Positions 27,442 through 35,525 are shown, counted from the first letter of the stretch. The stretch: DNA of 64,000 bases from Candidatus Baltobacteraceae bacterium (GCA_036488875.1 DASXGW010000003.1:172316-236315), one strand, 5' to 3'. Program-made: numbers and translations. Notes: generated from the sequence alone by a model not told the origin.

Positions 27442-27888
27442 CTAAGGCGCGCCGGTCGGCGCTGCTGCCAACCCCGGCGCGTGCAGGATCGAACCGGGCA
27501 GCGGCGCGCGGCGGTCGAGGGTTCCGGTCAACGCGATCTGCTGCGTCGGATCGCCGATCGCAACGACGCCGACGGTTATCGACGTCGCGCCGTCCGGCGC
27601 TACCGACGAGCTGACGGAGATTCGAACGGGCAGCGGTGACGCGCTCGCAAGCGGAAGCGTCGTCGCGATCGACGCCGGTGCGAGCGCACCGCCTTGATAC
27701 TTCAGCACGTCGAGCGCCACACGCATCTCGCCCTCGGCTGCGTCTTGCATGACGCCCCGCATCGCAGCGTTTGCGGCGGCATGTGACGCCATCGCGCTGA
27801 CGCCCAGCGTCGCGCCGGCGACCGTCGCTAAGATCCCGATCGCGATCGTGGTTTCGAAAAGCGTGCCCACGCCGGGCGCAGTGCCCAC
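27442..27888 (-). CDS. Pseudopilin-like protein with atypical leader
   Basis: From a GTG at 27888 this is a 148-residue protein; another GTG lies at 27870. The N-terminus has GVGTLFETTIAIGILATVAG, which resembles a prepilin helix with the conserved Glu, but Val rather than Gly sits at the position expected for cleavage. The rest contains a helix (AAANAAMRGVMQDAAEGEMRVALDVL) and a beta-rich domain, as in type II/IV pseudopilins. It overlaps the 3' end of the acyltransferase gene by 61 bases with this start. Confidence 0.55.
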   Translation of the reverse strand: MGTAPGVGTLFETTIAIGILATVAGATLGVSAMASHAAANAAMRGVMQDAAEGEMRVALDVLKYQGGALAPASIATTLPLASASPLPVRISVSSSVAPDGATSITVGVVAIGDPTQQIALTGTLDRRAPLPGSILHAPGLAAAPTGAP

Positions 27889-29021
27889 CTTGGGGGCAGC
27901 GGAAGACCTAGCAGCGGCCGTTCGAAGACGTAGGTCACGAGCGCCGCTTGCGCGATCGTCGCGGCAAAGGCGATCTGGGTGTAGCGCACTTGCCACTGCG
28001 GATCGAAGTGGGGATCGTCGCCAATGTACGGCGGAATATGGAACTTCAGCAGATCGCGCGCAATGAGTTGGTGGTAGAGGTAGAGATTGTACGAAATCGC
28101 CGCCAGAAAGCGCAGCGGCGGGTTATCGAAGAGCAGCTGCCACCACGCCGGCGCCAGCAGCGATCCAAAGGCGACCAGCGCAAAGCAGCCGCCGAGCAGC
28201 GGACGCTTGTCGATCTGCCACACGCCGGCCCACTGGTCGGCGAGGCGAAAGCCGAACAGATTCTGGAGCAGTGCGACGAGCCCGACGATGCCGGCCAAGG
28301 CGACGACCGGCGCGGCTACCCCCAAGCGCGACGCGCGAATGCGATCGCCGAAGCGTACGAACGCGTACGACGCGATCATGCCGCAGGCGAAGATGTCCAG
28401 GTAGCCGGGCAGGTTCTCTTCGTAGGTCGGAAAGAGCGTCTGCATGCAGCACTTGGCGTACCACGCGCGCCATATCCACGCGATCGCGATCATAACCGCT
28501 GCGGTTAACCACGGCGCGCGCTTGAAGCTTTGCCAGATCAGCGGAAAGATGCAGTAGAACTCGACCTCGACGGCGAGCGTCCACATCACGCCGTTGATGG
28601 TGCCGTAGCGATCGGGAAACCACGTGTGAATAAAGAGCAAGTGCGTCACGATGTCGGGCAGGGTGTTCGCGTTGGGCTGTACCTGCGCGTAGCCGATCGC
28701 GTACGCTACGCCGATGGCGAGCACGTAGGACGGCACGATTTTCAGAAATCGCCGCCACGCGAAGTGCGACCAGCTCGGTTGAGCGCGGCCGAGCGCGACC
28801 GCGCGAACGAACGGATACGAGATCACGAATCCGCTAAGAAAGAAGAACAGATGGACGCCAATGAAGCCGGTCTCGGGCACGAACTCCAGCCACGATGCGG
28901 GCGCCGGGAGCCACGAGATCTCCCAGACGTGATACCACAACACGAGCAGGACGGCGATACCGCGCAGTCCGTCTAAAACGCCGAGCCGTTTCTCTTCGTG
29001 AAGGGTTCCGCTAGCCGCCAT
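27828..29021 (-). CDS. Acyltransferase family 3 membrane protein
   Basis: The 397-residue protein has about 10-11 transmembrane segments. It opens with LGVLDGLRGIAVLLVLWYHV, the catalytic-His R-H signature of acyltransferase 3 (OafA/NodX), and contains FFFLSGFVISYPFVR, FAWRRFLKIVPSY and MWTLAVEVEFYCIFP. These enzymes O-acylate surface glycans or lipids using acyl donors from the cytoplasm. The ATG overlaps the TAA of the upstream hydrolase gene (TAATG). The C-terminal PPRWALRPAWARFSKPRSRSGS tail is basic. Confidence 0.88.
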   Translation of the reverse strand: MAASGTLHEEKRLGVLDGLRGIAVLLVLWYHVWEISWLPAPASWLEFVPETGFIGVHLFFFLSGFVISYPFVRAVALGRAQPSWSHFAWRRFLKIVPSYVLAIGVAYAIGYAQVQPNANTLPDIVTHLLFIHTWFPDRYGTINGVMWTLAVEVEFYCIFPLIWQSFKRAPWLTAAVMIAIAWIWRAWYAKCCMQTLFPTYEENLPGYLDIFACGMIASYAFVRFGDRIRASRLGVAAPVVALAGIVGLVALLQNLFGFRLADQWAGVWQIDKRPLLGGCFALVAFGSLLAPAWWQLLFDNPPLRFLAAISYNLYLYHQLIARDLLKFHIPPYIGDDPHFDPQWQVRYTQIAFAATIAQAALVTYVFERPLLGLPLPPRWALRPAWARFSKPRSRSGS

Positions 29022-31174
29022 TACGGGTGGTACGTACGAGCCGTGTGGCGGGCGAGCTGATCGGCGTAGTAGTAGACGTCGCGCAGGTTGCCTGAGGCAT
29101 AGCGGGCGGCTTCGTCGTTGAAGTGCGGCGACGCCGGGTTGCCGCTTTCGCCGCCCGCCGTCACTGCTCGCGCTCGTACGCGATCGCCGAACTCCACGAC
29201 GGCGACGAAGCTGTTTCCCGAAATACCGTAACGCCGCTTCGTTTGGGTCTGCGTCGTGTAGAACGCGGCGAGCGAGCCCCAAAAGCCTGACGTGAACGGC
29301 ACCGGAATGCTGGGTTTGTCATCGTAGAAGCGCGCGTCGATGTCGTCGTCGAGGCGTTGGAAGCGATTGACCGTACCCCAGGGCGTGCGCCACGTTCCAA
29401 AGTCGGCATCGAGCTGCCCGACCGCATGGACGAGCGCCGCGAGTTTCTTGTCGCGCGGTGCGTAGAGCATGCGCGAATACGTCGCTTCCAGTTCGTCCTC
29501 TTCACGGCGCACTGCGCCGCGCAGCGTGTCGCCCCAATAGACGGCCAGGGTCGTCGGAATCGACGTCGCCGCCCAGCGGTAGTTCCACGAGCGCAGCATC
29601 GCAATCGGTCCGCGCAACGCCGCGACGCGCGGATCGCTCTTGGGCAGCTCATCGTACGCGGCGATCAGGCGCGGAATCATTTCAGCAAAGGCCGGCAAGT
29701 AGGAATCGAAAGCCGCGGCTTGCAGAGAGTCGAGCGTGAAGTTGCGCCGGCCCGTCAGCAGCCGCGTGTCGTGCACGCCGCGCATATTTGGACCGAGCTG
29801 GTCCATGTACCGCGGATAGGCACTGCGCTTAGGGCTATGGCTGCCGGCAGCCGAATACGCCCAATCGTTGGAGTTGAAGACCCACCCGTTGGGCGGATCG
29901 ACCACGTTAGGCATCGCGCTCAACGGAAGAAGACCGCGCCAATCGGTGGCTGGATTCGATCCGTCGACGGTTTTCGTGTAGTCGAATCGGTTGTCTCGCC
30001 GCGGAATGAACTGCGGGGTCATGAAGGCGATCTCGCCCTTGCGGTCGGCGAAGATCGTATTGTTCGAGGAGTTGGCTTTGTAGCGGTCGGCGATCGCGCG
30101 GTACGACGCGAAATCGGCGGCTTTGGTTCGATAAAACGACTGGCTGAGCGCCGCGACCGGCTTGTCCATCAGCGCGACGGCGATCCATTTGGAGCCCTCT
30201 TTGGCGACGATGGGACCGTGATGAGTGCGGTAGACGGTAAGCGTCCGCGACGCGAGATCGCCTCCGCGGGTCCGGTAACGTAACGTGACCGACGAGACCG
30301 TCACGGGGCGCAGCTGCGAGCCGTAACGATAGCAGAGCTCGCCGTTCTTGCGCACGATCGTTTCGGCAAAAAAGTCGACGTCGTTGACGCCGGTGCTGGT
30401 GTGCATCCAGCCGATGTTTTGATTGAAGCCTTGATAGATGAAAAACTGACCCCACGTTGCGGCGCCGTAAGCATCGAGACCTTCGTCGCTGCGCATCTGG
30501 AGCTCGGAGCGGAAGTAGAAGGACGTGTGCGGGTTGATGAGCAGCAGCGCGCGTCCCTGCTTGGTCATCGACGGCGCCAGGGCGATGCCGTTCGATCCGA
30601 TGTCGCGCAGCTGCTCGTCCGTGCGTCGCGTCAGTGCGACGGCGCGGCCCTCGCCGTAAAACGCGCGCAGTCCGATGGGCGAAATATCCTCGATATCGCC
30701 GCCGATGCTGCCTTCGGTAAAGCTGAGCGCCATCCACGGCTCGAAATGCCGCAGCACTTTCGGATGGACCTTTGGATGCGTTGCGAGGAAATAGTTGAGG
30801 CCGTCCGCCCACGCGTCCATGAGCTTGCGCAGGTTTGCCGGACTTCGGTCGTACAACGCTTGGAGCTTCGCGGGATCGGCGTAGAAGCGATAGCGTAGAT
30901 CGGCGTAGATCGCGTTCTCGCCCTCGAACTCGGCGGTGCGCCCTAACGCGGTCAAATAGTTGGTTTCGACGCGATCGAAATCGTCTTCGGCCTGCGCGTA
31001 GATCGCCCCGAAAACGGCATCGGCGTCGGTCTTGCCGTGAACGTGCGCGATGCCCCAATCGTCGCGCACGATCGTGACGTCGGCCGCCTCACGCTGCCAC
31101 CGCGCCATGTCGGGCCTTACCGTGCCGGCCGACCCCAAGGCGAGCAAGAGGCCGACGGCGGCGAGCAGCTTCAT
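29021..31174 (-). CDS. Exported penicillin acylase family N-terminal nucleophile hydrolase
   Basis: The 717-residue precursor has a signal peptide (MKLLAAVGLLLALGSAG). The alpha-chain part contains VTIVRDDWGIAHVHGKTDADAVFGAIYAQAEDDF, and Ser194 in DIGSNGIALAPSM is the expected self-processing nucleophile at the start of the beta chain. The beta chain has INPHTSFYFRSELQ and TSTGVNDVDFFAE. Relatives cleave the amide of aculeacin, N-acyl homoserine lactones or beta-lactams in the periplasm. Translational overlap with the acyltransferase suggests joint action on an acylated envelope molecule, which is inference. Confidence 0.87.
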   Translation of the reverse strand: MKLLAAVGLLLALGSAGTVRPDMARWQREAADVTIVRDDWGIAHVHGKTDADAVFGAIYAQAEDDFDRVETNYLTALGRTAEFEGENAIYADLRYRFYADPAKLQALYDRSPANLRKLMDAWADGLNYFLATHPKVHPKVLRHFEPWMALSFTEGSIGGDIEDISPIGLRAFYGEGRAVALTRRTDEQLRDIGSNGIALAPSMTKQGRALLLINPHTSFYFRSELQMRSDEGLDAYGAATWGQFFIYQGFNQNIGWMHTSTGVNDVDFFAETIVRKNGELCYRYGSQLRPVTVSSVTLRYRTRGGDLASRTLTVYRTHHGPIVAKEGSKWIAVALMDKPVAALSQSFYRTKAADFASYRAIADRYKANSSNNTIFADRKGEIAFMTPQFIPRRDNRFDYTKTVDGSNPATDWRGLLPLSAMPNVVDPPNGWVFNSNDWAYSAAGSHSPKRSAYPRYMDQLGPNMRGVHDTRLLTGRRNFTLDSLQAAAFDSYLPAFAEMIPRLIAAYDELPKSDPRVAALRGPIAMLRSWNYRWAATSIPTTLAVYWGDTLRGAVRREEDELEATYSRMLYAPRDKKLAALVHAVGQLDADFGTWRTPWGTVNRFQRLDDDIDARFYDDKPSIPVPFTSGFWGSLAAFYTTQTQTKRRYGISGNSFVAVVEFGDRVRARAVTAGGESGNPASPHFNDEAARYASGNLRDVYYYADQLARHTARTYHP

Positions 31175-31200
31175 AGCCCGAGCATTGGCGCTCCGCCCGA

Positions 31201-31250
31201 TGTCATCCTGAGCGTAGCGCCCGAAGGGCGCGAAGTCGAAGGGCAGGCGC
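31201..31250 (+). repeat. 50-bp dispersed repeat, second complete copy
   Basis: This copy differs from 11516-11565 only in the loop of its internal hairpin (GCGCCC-GAA-GGGCGC instead of AAA). It lies between the divergent acylase gene and the twin operators of the small membrane protein operon. Confidence 0.8.
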
Positions 31251-31266
31251 CTCGCAGGCGAATGCT

Positions 31267-31288
31267 TTGTATCAACCTATTGACACAA
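31267..31288 (+). promoter_or_regulatory. Operator 1 of the YtrA-type operon
   Basis: The 22-bp dyad TTGTATCA-N6-TGACACAA has 7 of 8 paired positions per arm. A TTGACA -35 box (31280-31285) lies in its right arm. It shares arm sequence and 8-6-8 geometry with operator 2, whose centre is 31 bp, about three helical turns, downstream. Confidence 0.7.
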
Positions 31289-31297
31289 AGCTTCGGT

Positions 31298-31319
31298 TTG
31301 TATTAGGGTGTTAATACAA
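31298..31319 (+). promoter_or_regulatory. Operator 2 of the YtrA-type operon
   Basis: TTGTATTA-N6-TAATACAA is a perfect 8-bp inverted repeat. TATTAG at 31301-31306 could serve as a -10 for the TTGACA in operator 1 (spacer 15), so binding would cover the promoter. This sequence type resembles sites bound by GntR regulators of the YtrA branch, one of which is encoded at the end of the operon. Confidence 0.72.
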
Positions 31320-31346
31320 TAAGATCTGCCATGAAAAGGAGACTCG

Positions 31347-31547
31347 ATGGTCGGCACGGCCGCTCATTTTGACCTATCGCCTGTGGTCGCCGCCGGTTTG
31401 CTCGCGATAGGCGCCTTGGAAGTACTGTCGCCGCAATCGTTCACCGATGTCGGCGCAACGTTTAGGAGGCGCAGCGCGATCTCGATTCCGAGACGCAGGC
31501 GCGCTTGTGGCATGTATTGGAGGCGCGTTCGGGCGCGCAACGCATGA
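31347..31547 (+). CDS. Short membrane ORF A of the YtrA-type operon
   Basis: ATG 31347 follows AAAAGGAG at five bases, a strong ribosome binding site. The first 38 residues form one hydrophobic segment (LSPVVAAGLLAIGALEVLS), but the last 25 are arginine-rich and look out of frame. Its TGA overlaps the ATG of ORF B (ATGA). Alternatively A and B were one protein split by a frameshift near 31462, since the B frame carries RDLDSETQARLWHVLEA just before its Met. The product is unknown. Confidence 0.5.
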   Translation: MVGTAAHFDLSPVVAAGLLAIGALEVLSPQSFTDVGATFRRRSAISIPRRRRACGMYWRRVRARNA

Positions 31548-31840
31548 GCCTGAATGCGTTCCGCCTCGTCGGCATCTTTACCATACTCGTGGCGGCCAGC
31601 GTTTTTATTCCGCGTGTTCCGATGGTGCTGCCGTACGCCGGCGCTTGCTTCGCGATGGCCGTTGCGATCGTACTCACGTATTCGCGATGGAACTCACCGT
31701 TGACGAACGAATTCGGCGCACTCGCGTCAACGGACTCTGCGTGCTCGCGATCGCTCCGATTTTTGCGCTGTTCAGCCTCATGCATTGGGGACTGCCGCAC
31801 ACGGAGTACTTCGTTTGGCTGTACGTGGCGGCCATGGTAA
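31544..31840 (+). CDS. Short membrane ORF B of the YtrA-type operon
   Basis: From ATG 31544 the protein has two hydrophobic helices (FRLVGIFTILVAASVFIP and LPYAGACFAMAVAIVLTY) ending near residue 48. The remaining residues are Ser/Cys/Arg-rich and read out of frame through ORF C. Either B is translated with an unstructured tail, or a frameshift near 31685 joins it to C. The frame is also open upstream to 31466 with sensible helix-like sequence, so the real start may be the TTG at 31505. Confidence 0.45.
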   Translation: MSLNAFRLVGIFTILVAASVFIPRVPMVLPYAGACFAMAVAIVLTYSRWNSPLTNEFGALASTDSACSRSLRFLRCSASCIGDCRTRSTSFGCTWRPW

Positions 31841-31902
31841 CGTTTCCGGTAGCACTGACGTTCAATCTGCGCCTGCAATATCGGCGTCTCGTCGTAGCGT
31901 GA
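31687..31902 (+). CDS. Small two-helix membrane protein C of the YtrA-type operon
   Basis: The 71-residue protein begins MELTVDERIRRTRVNG and has two hydrophobic helices (LCVLAIAPIFALFSLMHWG and FVWLYVAAMVTFPVALTF). Its stop overlaps the GTG of the GntR gene (GTGA), so translation is coupled to the regulator. Small membrane proteins are usual partners of YtrA-type regulators, often with ABC transporters; no ATPase is present here. Confidence 0.55.
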   Translation: MELTVDERIRRTRVNGLCVLAIAPIFALFSLMHWGLPHTEYFVWLYVAAMVTFPVALTFNLRLQYRRLVVA

Positions 31903-32282
31903 GCCAACAGTTCATCGTCGTCGACGAGGCCGCGGAAGCTCCGCCGTACCGGCAAATCGTCGACCAGTTAGTATCCGCCATCGAACGGGGCGATTTAAAG
32001 CCGGGAGCGCCCCTTCCGACGGTGCGACAGCTGGCCGGCGATCTCGGCATCGCGCCCAACACGGTAGCGCGCGCGTATGCGGAGTTACAGGAGTCCGGCT
32101 GGCTCGTGAGCGACGGCCGCCGCGGCACGCACGTAGCCGACGACGCGCCAAAGCGCGATCGCACCGAACGAGCTCGCGCGTTACGCGACACCGTCACGAA
32201 GTTCGTGGAGACGCTGCGTCAGCGCGGCTTCACGTCGCAAGAAGTCTCGATAGCCCTTCGCCAGGCCGAGGGCGACACCTAA
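31899..32282 (+). CDS. GntR-family regulator, YtrA type
   Basis: The 127-residue protein has a winged helix-turn-helix (PPYRQIVDQLVSAIERGDLK, LPTVRQLAGDLGIAPNTVARAYAEL, GWLVSDGRRGTHV) followed by a short helical tail of about 45 residues rather than a ligand-binding domain. That is the layout of the YtrA subfamily, which dimerises through the tail and represses its own operon. The GTG start overlaps the membrane protein gene. The two 22-bp dyads upstream of the operon are the natural candidates for its binding sites. Confidence 0.88.
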   Translation: MSQQFIVVDEAAEAPPYRQIVDQLVSAIERGDLKPGAPLPTVRQLAGDLGIAPNTVARAYAELQESGWLVSDGRRGTHVADDAPKRDRTERARALRDTVTKFVETLRQRGFTSQEVSIALRQAEGDT

Positions 32283-32300
32283 CGCGGGAACCGGACGATA

Positions 32301-33389
32301 ATGGCGGAACGTTTCTCAGGTATGCTTCGCCCCACGCCCGCCGGATTCGCTGCGCTGCTGCTTGGCTTGCTTACAGCGTGCTCCTCGGCGCCGACCGCGG
32401 TTCCGGCTCCCGGCGGTCCGGCTTTGGTGACGTCCCCAACATCGAGCGCCGCTGCGTACCTGTACATCGCGAGCAAAGGCCCAACGCAGTCGAAACAAAA
32501 GGGCATGACGACGGCCTTCCGTGTGGGTCAACCGACGGCGTTGCGAATTGCACGGGATACCGTACATCCCGCCGGTATCGCTGTGGACCACGACGGCAAC
32601 GTCTACGTTATCGCAGAGGGCTCGTTGTACGTCTACGCGCCGGGCCTATCGTATTTGATTCGCACTGTCCCCGGAGCATTCAAGAATTCTTTGCAAACTC
32701 CGATCGTCATCGATGCGCAGAATGACGTGTATTTTGTCGCGTCGGACGGCATTGGAGCGGCCGGCATAGTCGAATACTCGGAGGGTGCTGTAACCCTGCT
32801 TCGCACGATTCCGGTGTTACCGTATGACTTCGGATCTCCCGAAGCCATCGCCGTGGATCGATCGTCTAATCTTTACGTCGCAAGTAACGAGATACAGGTT
32901 TACGGCCCAACGGGGACCAGCCCCATCGAGACGATTCCCGCGTCTAACGCAGACGCGATAGCCGTCGATTCGGCGGGGCACGTCTACGCGGATGTTTGTC
33001 CGCAAGGCAGCGGCGGCATCGATGTATACTCCCCAACGGGTGTATTGATTCGCAGCAAACCTGGGTGTTCGTATTTCCTGTCACTGGATCAAAACGATTA
33101 TCTCTATGCGGGATACCAAGGAGCATGGCGCGATCTCGACGGCGCCGTAGCCGTTTACAAGCCCTACAGCTTTACGTTGTTCCGCTCAGTGAATCAGGGG
33201 ATCCACCGCATTCGTGCCATGATCGTGGATCCGCAGGGAGACCTCTACGTCGCCAATGGGCGCGGCGGTACCGGCAGCGGAAACGTCGTCATGTATCCGC
33301 CAGGAAAGGGCATCCCCGCGTGGACGGCCAGCGGCGGTGGGCGCAACGGCGTGACATATCCGTCCGGTTTGGCTGTCTGGCAGCCTTAG
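32301..33389 (+). CDS. Lipoprotein with an NHL-like beta-propeller
   Basis: The 362-residue protein has a lipoprotein signal ending LLTAC (Cys27; Cys20 if the ATG at 32322 is used, which gives a tidier signal). The mature part has repeated blades with a DxxGNVYV or DxxxNLYVA pattern (AVDHDGNVYVIAEG, VIDAQNDVYFVAS, AVDRSSNLYVAS, AVDSAGHVYAD, IVDPQGDLYVANG), typical of NHL/SMP-30-like propellers. The ligand is unknown. Such lipoproteins are abundant in some GC-rich soil lineages. Confidence 0.78.
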   Translation: MAERFSGMLRPTPAGFAALLLGLLTACSSAPTAVPAPGGPALVTSPTSSAAAYLYIASKGPTQSKQKGMTTAFRVGQPTALRIARDTVHPAGIAVDHDGNVYVIAEGSLYVYAPGLSYLIRTVPGAFKNSLQTPIVIDAQNDVYFVASDGIGAAGIVEYSEGAVTLLRTIPVLPYDFGSPEAIAVDRSSNLYVASNEIQVYGPTGTSPIETIPASNADAIAVDSAGHVYADVCPQGSGGIDVYSPTGVLIRSKPGCSYFLSLDQNDYLYAGYQGAWRDLDGAVAVYKPYSFTLFRSVNQGIHRIRAMIVDPQGDLYVANGRGGTGSGNVVMYPPGKGIPAWTASGGGRNGVTYPSGLAVWQP

Positions 33390-33479
33390 TGCGTGACGAA
33401 TTTATCTGCGATCGGCTGAATGATCGAAACCACTAACTGGCCCACGACCGAAAGAAACTGCAGCACCTTCGAGATGGTA

Positions 33480-35327
33480 TCACGACGACACGGCGTCTTG
33501 ACGAGTCCCTTGCCCAAGCGGTGAGTCAAAGCAGAAGGCAATAAACAATCCCGCCGCTGCGGCTAATAGCGGTGCGCCTGACGTGAGATTCCAGATCCAG
33601 CCGTTGCCGCCGTTGACTTGCGCGGTCGTGATTTCGAAGAACGCGGTAAACAGCAGCGGAACCAGCGCGCCGAGCGTGTAGAAGGCAATGCCGCTGCGGG
33701 CTTTCTCGCCAAGCACGGCGACGACGACGTCAGCTACCAATCCGGCAACGAAACCCCCAATTGCGTAGACGTAGAAGTCGCTTTGCAGCGCCATCGCAAG
33801 CGCGTACGCGCCGAACATCAAGGCGAACGTGCCGAACGGTACGCGGAATCGGCGAAGCAGCGCGAGCATCGCGCCGGCCAGAACGGCGGCTTCGAGAATC
33901 ATCGCCGTCATGGCAAGGGATTTTCCCATACCGGTGCGCGTCGGATCGCGCCGGCCTTGCGCGACGAATAGCAGCGTTCCATCCGGATTCCAGGCGGCAT
34001 CTTGAACGTCCATACCGGAAAACTGCGACACGTCGCGCGCGTGCGCGCCGTGGAAGTCGCTCACCCAGAGTTGCTCCGCGCCGAGGTCGTTATTGAGGAA
34101 CGCGATCGAACGCCCGTCGCGCGACACGGCGGGGCTGCCGTCACTCTTGGGAACGATGCTGCGCGAGTCTTTGCCGTCGGGCGAACCGATGCGAATCGAT
34201 CCGTCGCCGGACGCGAAAACGATCCCATGTTTGGTCCACACCGGCGTGCTGCCGTTGGCGGTGAAGGGGAGCCAGTGCGTCGAGCCGCTTGCAACGTCGA
34301 CGACGGCGATCATACCAATCGTACCGTTTCGCGATCCATATGCGATCGAACGGCCGTCGGGTGACCACGAAAGCTGCGAGATCGTCGTGGTCTGCGCCAA
34401 GACGTCGCGCGCGTTGCGGCCGTCAGGTGAGATCAGGCGAATGTCGAAATCACCGGAACTTTCAGCTGGCATCGAGACGTAGGCAATCGACTTCCCGTCC
34501 GGCGACCACACCGGCTGCGTGTCGTGACGTCCGGAATGCGTGATTGCAGCACCGTGCGCACCGTCAGCATCGGCCACGTAGATGTCGCTCGGCGGCAGCG
34601 AGTCGGGATTTTGATAGCGATTGACGCGATAGACGACGTGCTTACCGTCGGGCGCAACGTCAACGGTCTCGAGATCGAGCTTCGGCGGCAGGGCAAGACG
34701 CGTCAGGTCGCCGTTGCGTTCCAGGCGATACAAACTCGGATACACGTTATCGCCCGTTCCTGGCTTCATCGTTAGCGGCGTGAAGCCGTCCTCGATGGGC
34801 TGCGCATACGCCAAGAAGAAACTGAGATTGACGAGCAACGCCCATGCGGAAATCACCGCCGGGCCCACGGTCTTCCAGCCCGATGCGTCGCGACCGTACT
34901 GCGCGGCGATCGAAAGCAGCGGTCCGCTCGTGATCATTCCGCCGGCAACCGCGAGCACGAGATGCGACGGGCTGATCAGCAGCGCGATGCCGGTTTCGAT
35001 GCCGAACATCGTGTGCCACCACGCGTCGAACCCGCCGCCCACGACAAAGAGCACGACGCCGAGCGCCGCGACCCAATAGCCCGGCGGCAGCGCGTTGCGG
35101 AAGGTGTAACCTCGGCGCAATCCCACGATGCCGGCGGCTAACAGCACCAGGCCGTTAATGGCCATGGCTCCGTAGAGCACGGCATGCCAGGGTGTCAGAA
35201 ACGACTGATCGACTTCCCCATGCGCGTGTGCCCATCCGTCGATGAGGGGGCCGCAGATCATGAGGAAGGCCAGGAAGGCCATGAACCAGTCGAAAGCCAG
35301 GGACGATTGCGCTCGCTCGTGCTGCAT
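33480..35327 (-). CDS. Histidine-rich membrane domain fused to a TolB-like propeller
   Basis: The 615-residue protein starts MQHERAQSSLAFDWF like its paralogue at 16332-17366 (MQQERA). Residues 1 to about 170 hold five hydrophobic segments with conserved DGWAHAHGEV, FLTPWHAVLYGAM, WWHTMFGIETG and SPSHLV. Then a soluble insert of PD40/WD40-like repeats follows (VWSPDGKSIAYVS, SWSPDGRSIAYGS, AVSRDGRSIAFLN, AWNPDGTLLFVAQ), and the last 150 residues return to about five membrane segments. So a propeller is inserted in the middle of the membrane family. GTG 35342 is an alternative start. Function is unknown. Confidence 0.68.
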   Translation of the reverse strand: MQHERAQSSLAFDWFMAFLAFLMICGPLIDGWAHAHGEVDQSFLTPWHAVLYGAMAINGLVLLAAGIVGLRRGYTFRNALPPGYWVAALGVVLFVVGGGFDAWWHTMFGIETGIALLISPSHLVLAVAGGMITSGPLLSIAAQYGRDASGWKTVGPAVISAWALLVNLSFFLAYAQPIEDGFTPLTMKPGTGDNVYPSLYRLERNGDLTRLALPPKLDLETVDVAPDGKHVVYRVNRYQNPDSLPPSDIYVADADGAHGAAITHSGRHDTQPVWSPDGKSIAYVSMPAESSGDFDIRLISPDGRNARDVLAQTTTISQLSWSPDGRSIAYGSRNGTIGMIAVVDVASGSTHWLPFTANGSTPVWTKHGIVFASGDGSIRIGSPDGKDSRSIVPKSDGSPAVSRDGRSIAFLNNDLGAEQLWVSDFHGAHARDVSQFSGMDVQDAAWNPDGTLLFVAQGRRDPTRTGMGKSLAMTAMILEAAVLAGAMLALLRRFRVPFGTFALMFGAYALAMALQSDFYVYAIGGFVAGLVADVVVAVLGEKARSGIAFYTLGALVPLLFTAFFEITTAQVNGGNGWIWNLTSGAPLLAAAAGLFIAFCFDSPLGQGTRQDAVSS

Positions 35328-35352
35328 GGCCCCCTTTTTCACTTAGCCGCTG

Positions 35353-35382
35353 TTGACAACCCGCCGTTCGCGTGGTTCGATA
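35353..35382 (+). promoter_or_regulatory. Candidate promoter of the aromatic amino acid operon
   Basis: TTGACA at 35353-35358 is followed after 17-18 bases by weak -10 candidates (TTCGAT or TCGATA). The expected start, near 35388, is only a few bases before the GTG of the leader peptide, so that peptide would be almost leaderless. Confidence 0.45.
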
Positions 35383-35391
35383 GCCGTCACC

Positions 35392-35451
35392 GTGAAAAAC
35401 GTTCGCGCGTACGCTTACTGGTATTCTTTCAGCGGCCTCGGAGGCCGGTGA
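35392..35451 (+). CDS. Aromatic amino acid leader peptide (19 aa)
   Basis: A short frame from GTG 35392 to TGA 35449-35451 encodes MKNVRAYAYWYSFSGLGGR. The core Tyr-Ala-Tyr-Trp-Tyr-Ser-Phe has three Tyr, one Trp and one Phe in seven residues, which is the hallmark of a ribosome-stalling control peptide. It precedes a strong intrinsic terminator (35490-35525), and the first downstream gene encodes DAHP synthase fused to prephenate dehydratase. Starvation for charged aromatic tRNAs would stall the ribosome in the core and favour read-through. The GGCCTCGGAGGCC hairpin overlaps the end of the frame. Confidence 0.82.
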   Translation: MKNVRAYAYWYSFSGLGGR

Positions 35452-35489
35452 CGGGTAGGCGTTTGCGCGAAGCACGAGCAGCTGAACGT

Positions 35490-35525
35490 GAGCCCCCGCC
35501 GACCGGCGGGGGCTCATTCTTTTTT
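35490..35525 (+). terminator. Attenuator terminator upstream of the aromatic operon
   Basis: GAGCCCCCGCC and GGCGGGGGCTC form a perfect 11-bp stem with a GACC loop, followed by ATTCTTTTTT. It ends about 30 bases before the ATG of the first structural gene, so it must be bypassed for expression. I could not identify one unambiguous antiterminator by eye. Confidence 0.88.

Noticed and set aside
33386..33517. A 43-codon TTG-started minus-strand frame with a hydrophobic helix (VLQFLSVVGQLVVSIIQPIADKF)
   Set aside because: It overlaps both neighbours, has a rare start and no ribosome binding site. I keep it only as a note, because its helix would fit a small membrane peptide.
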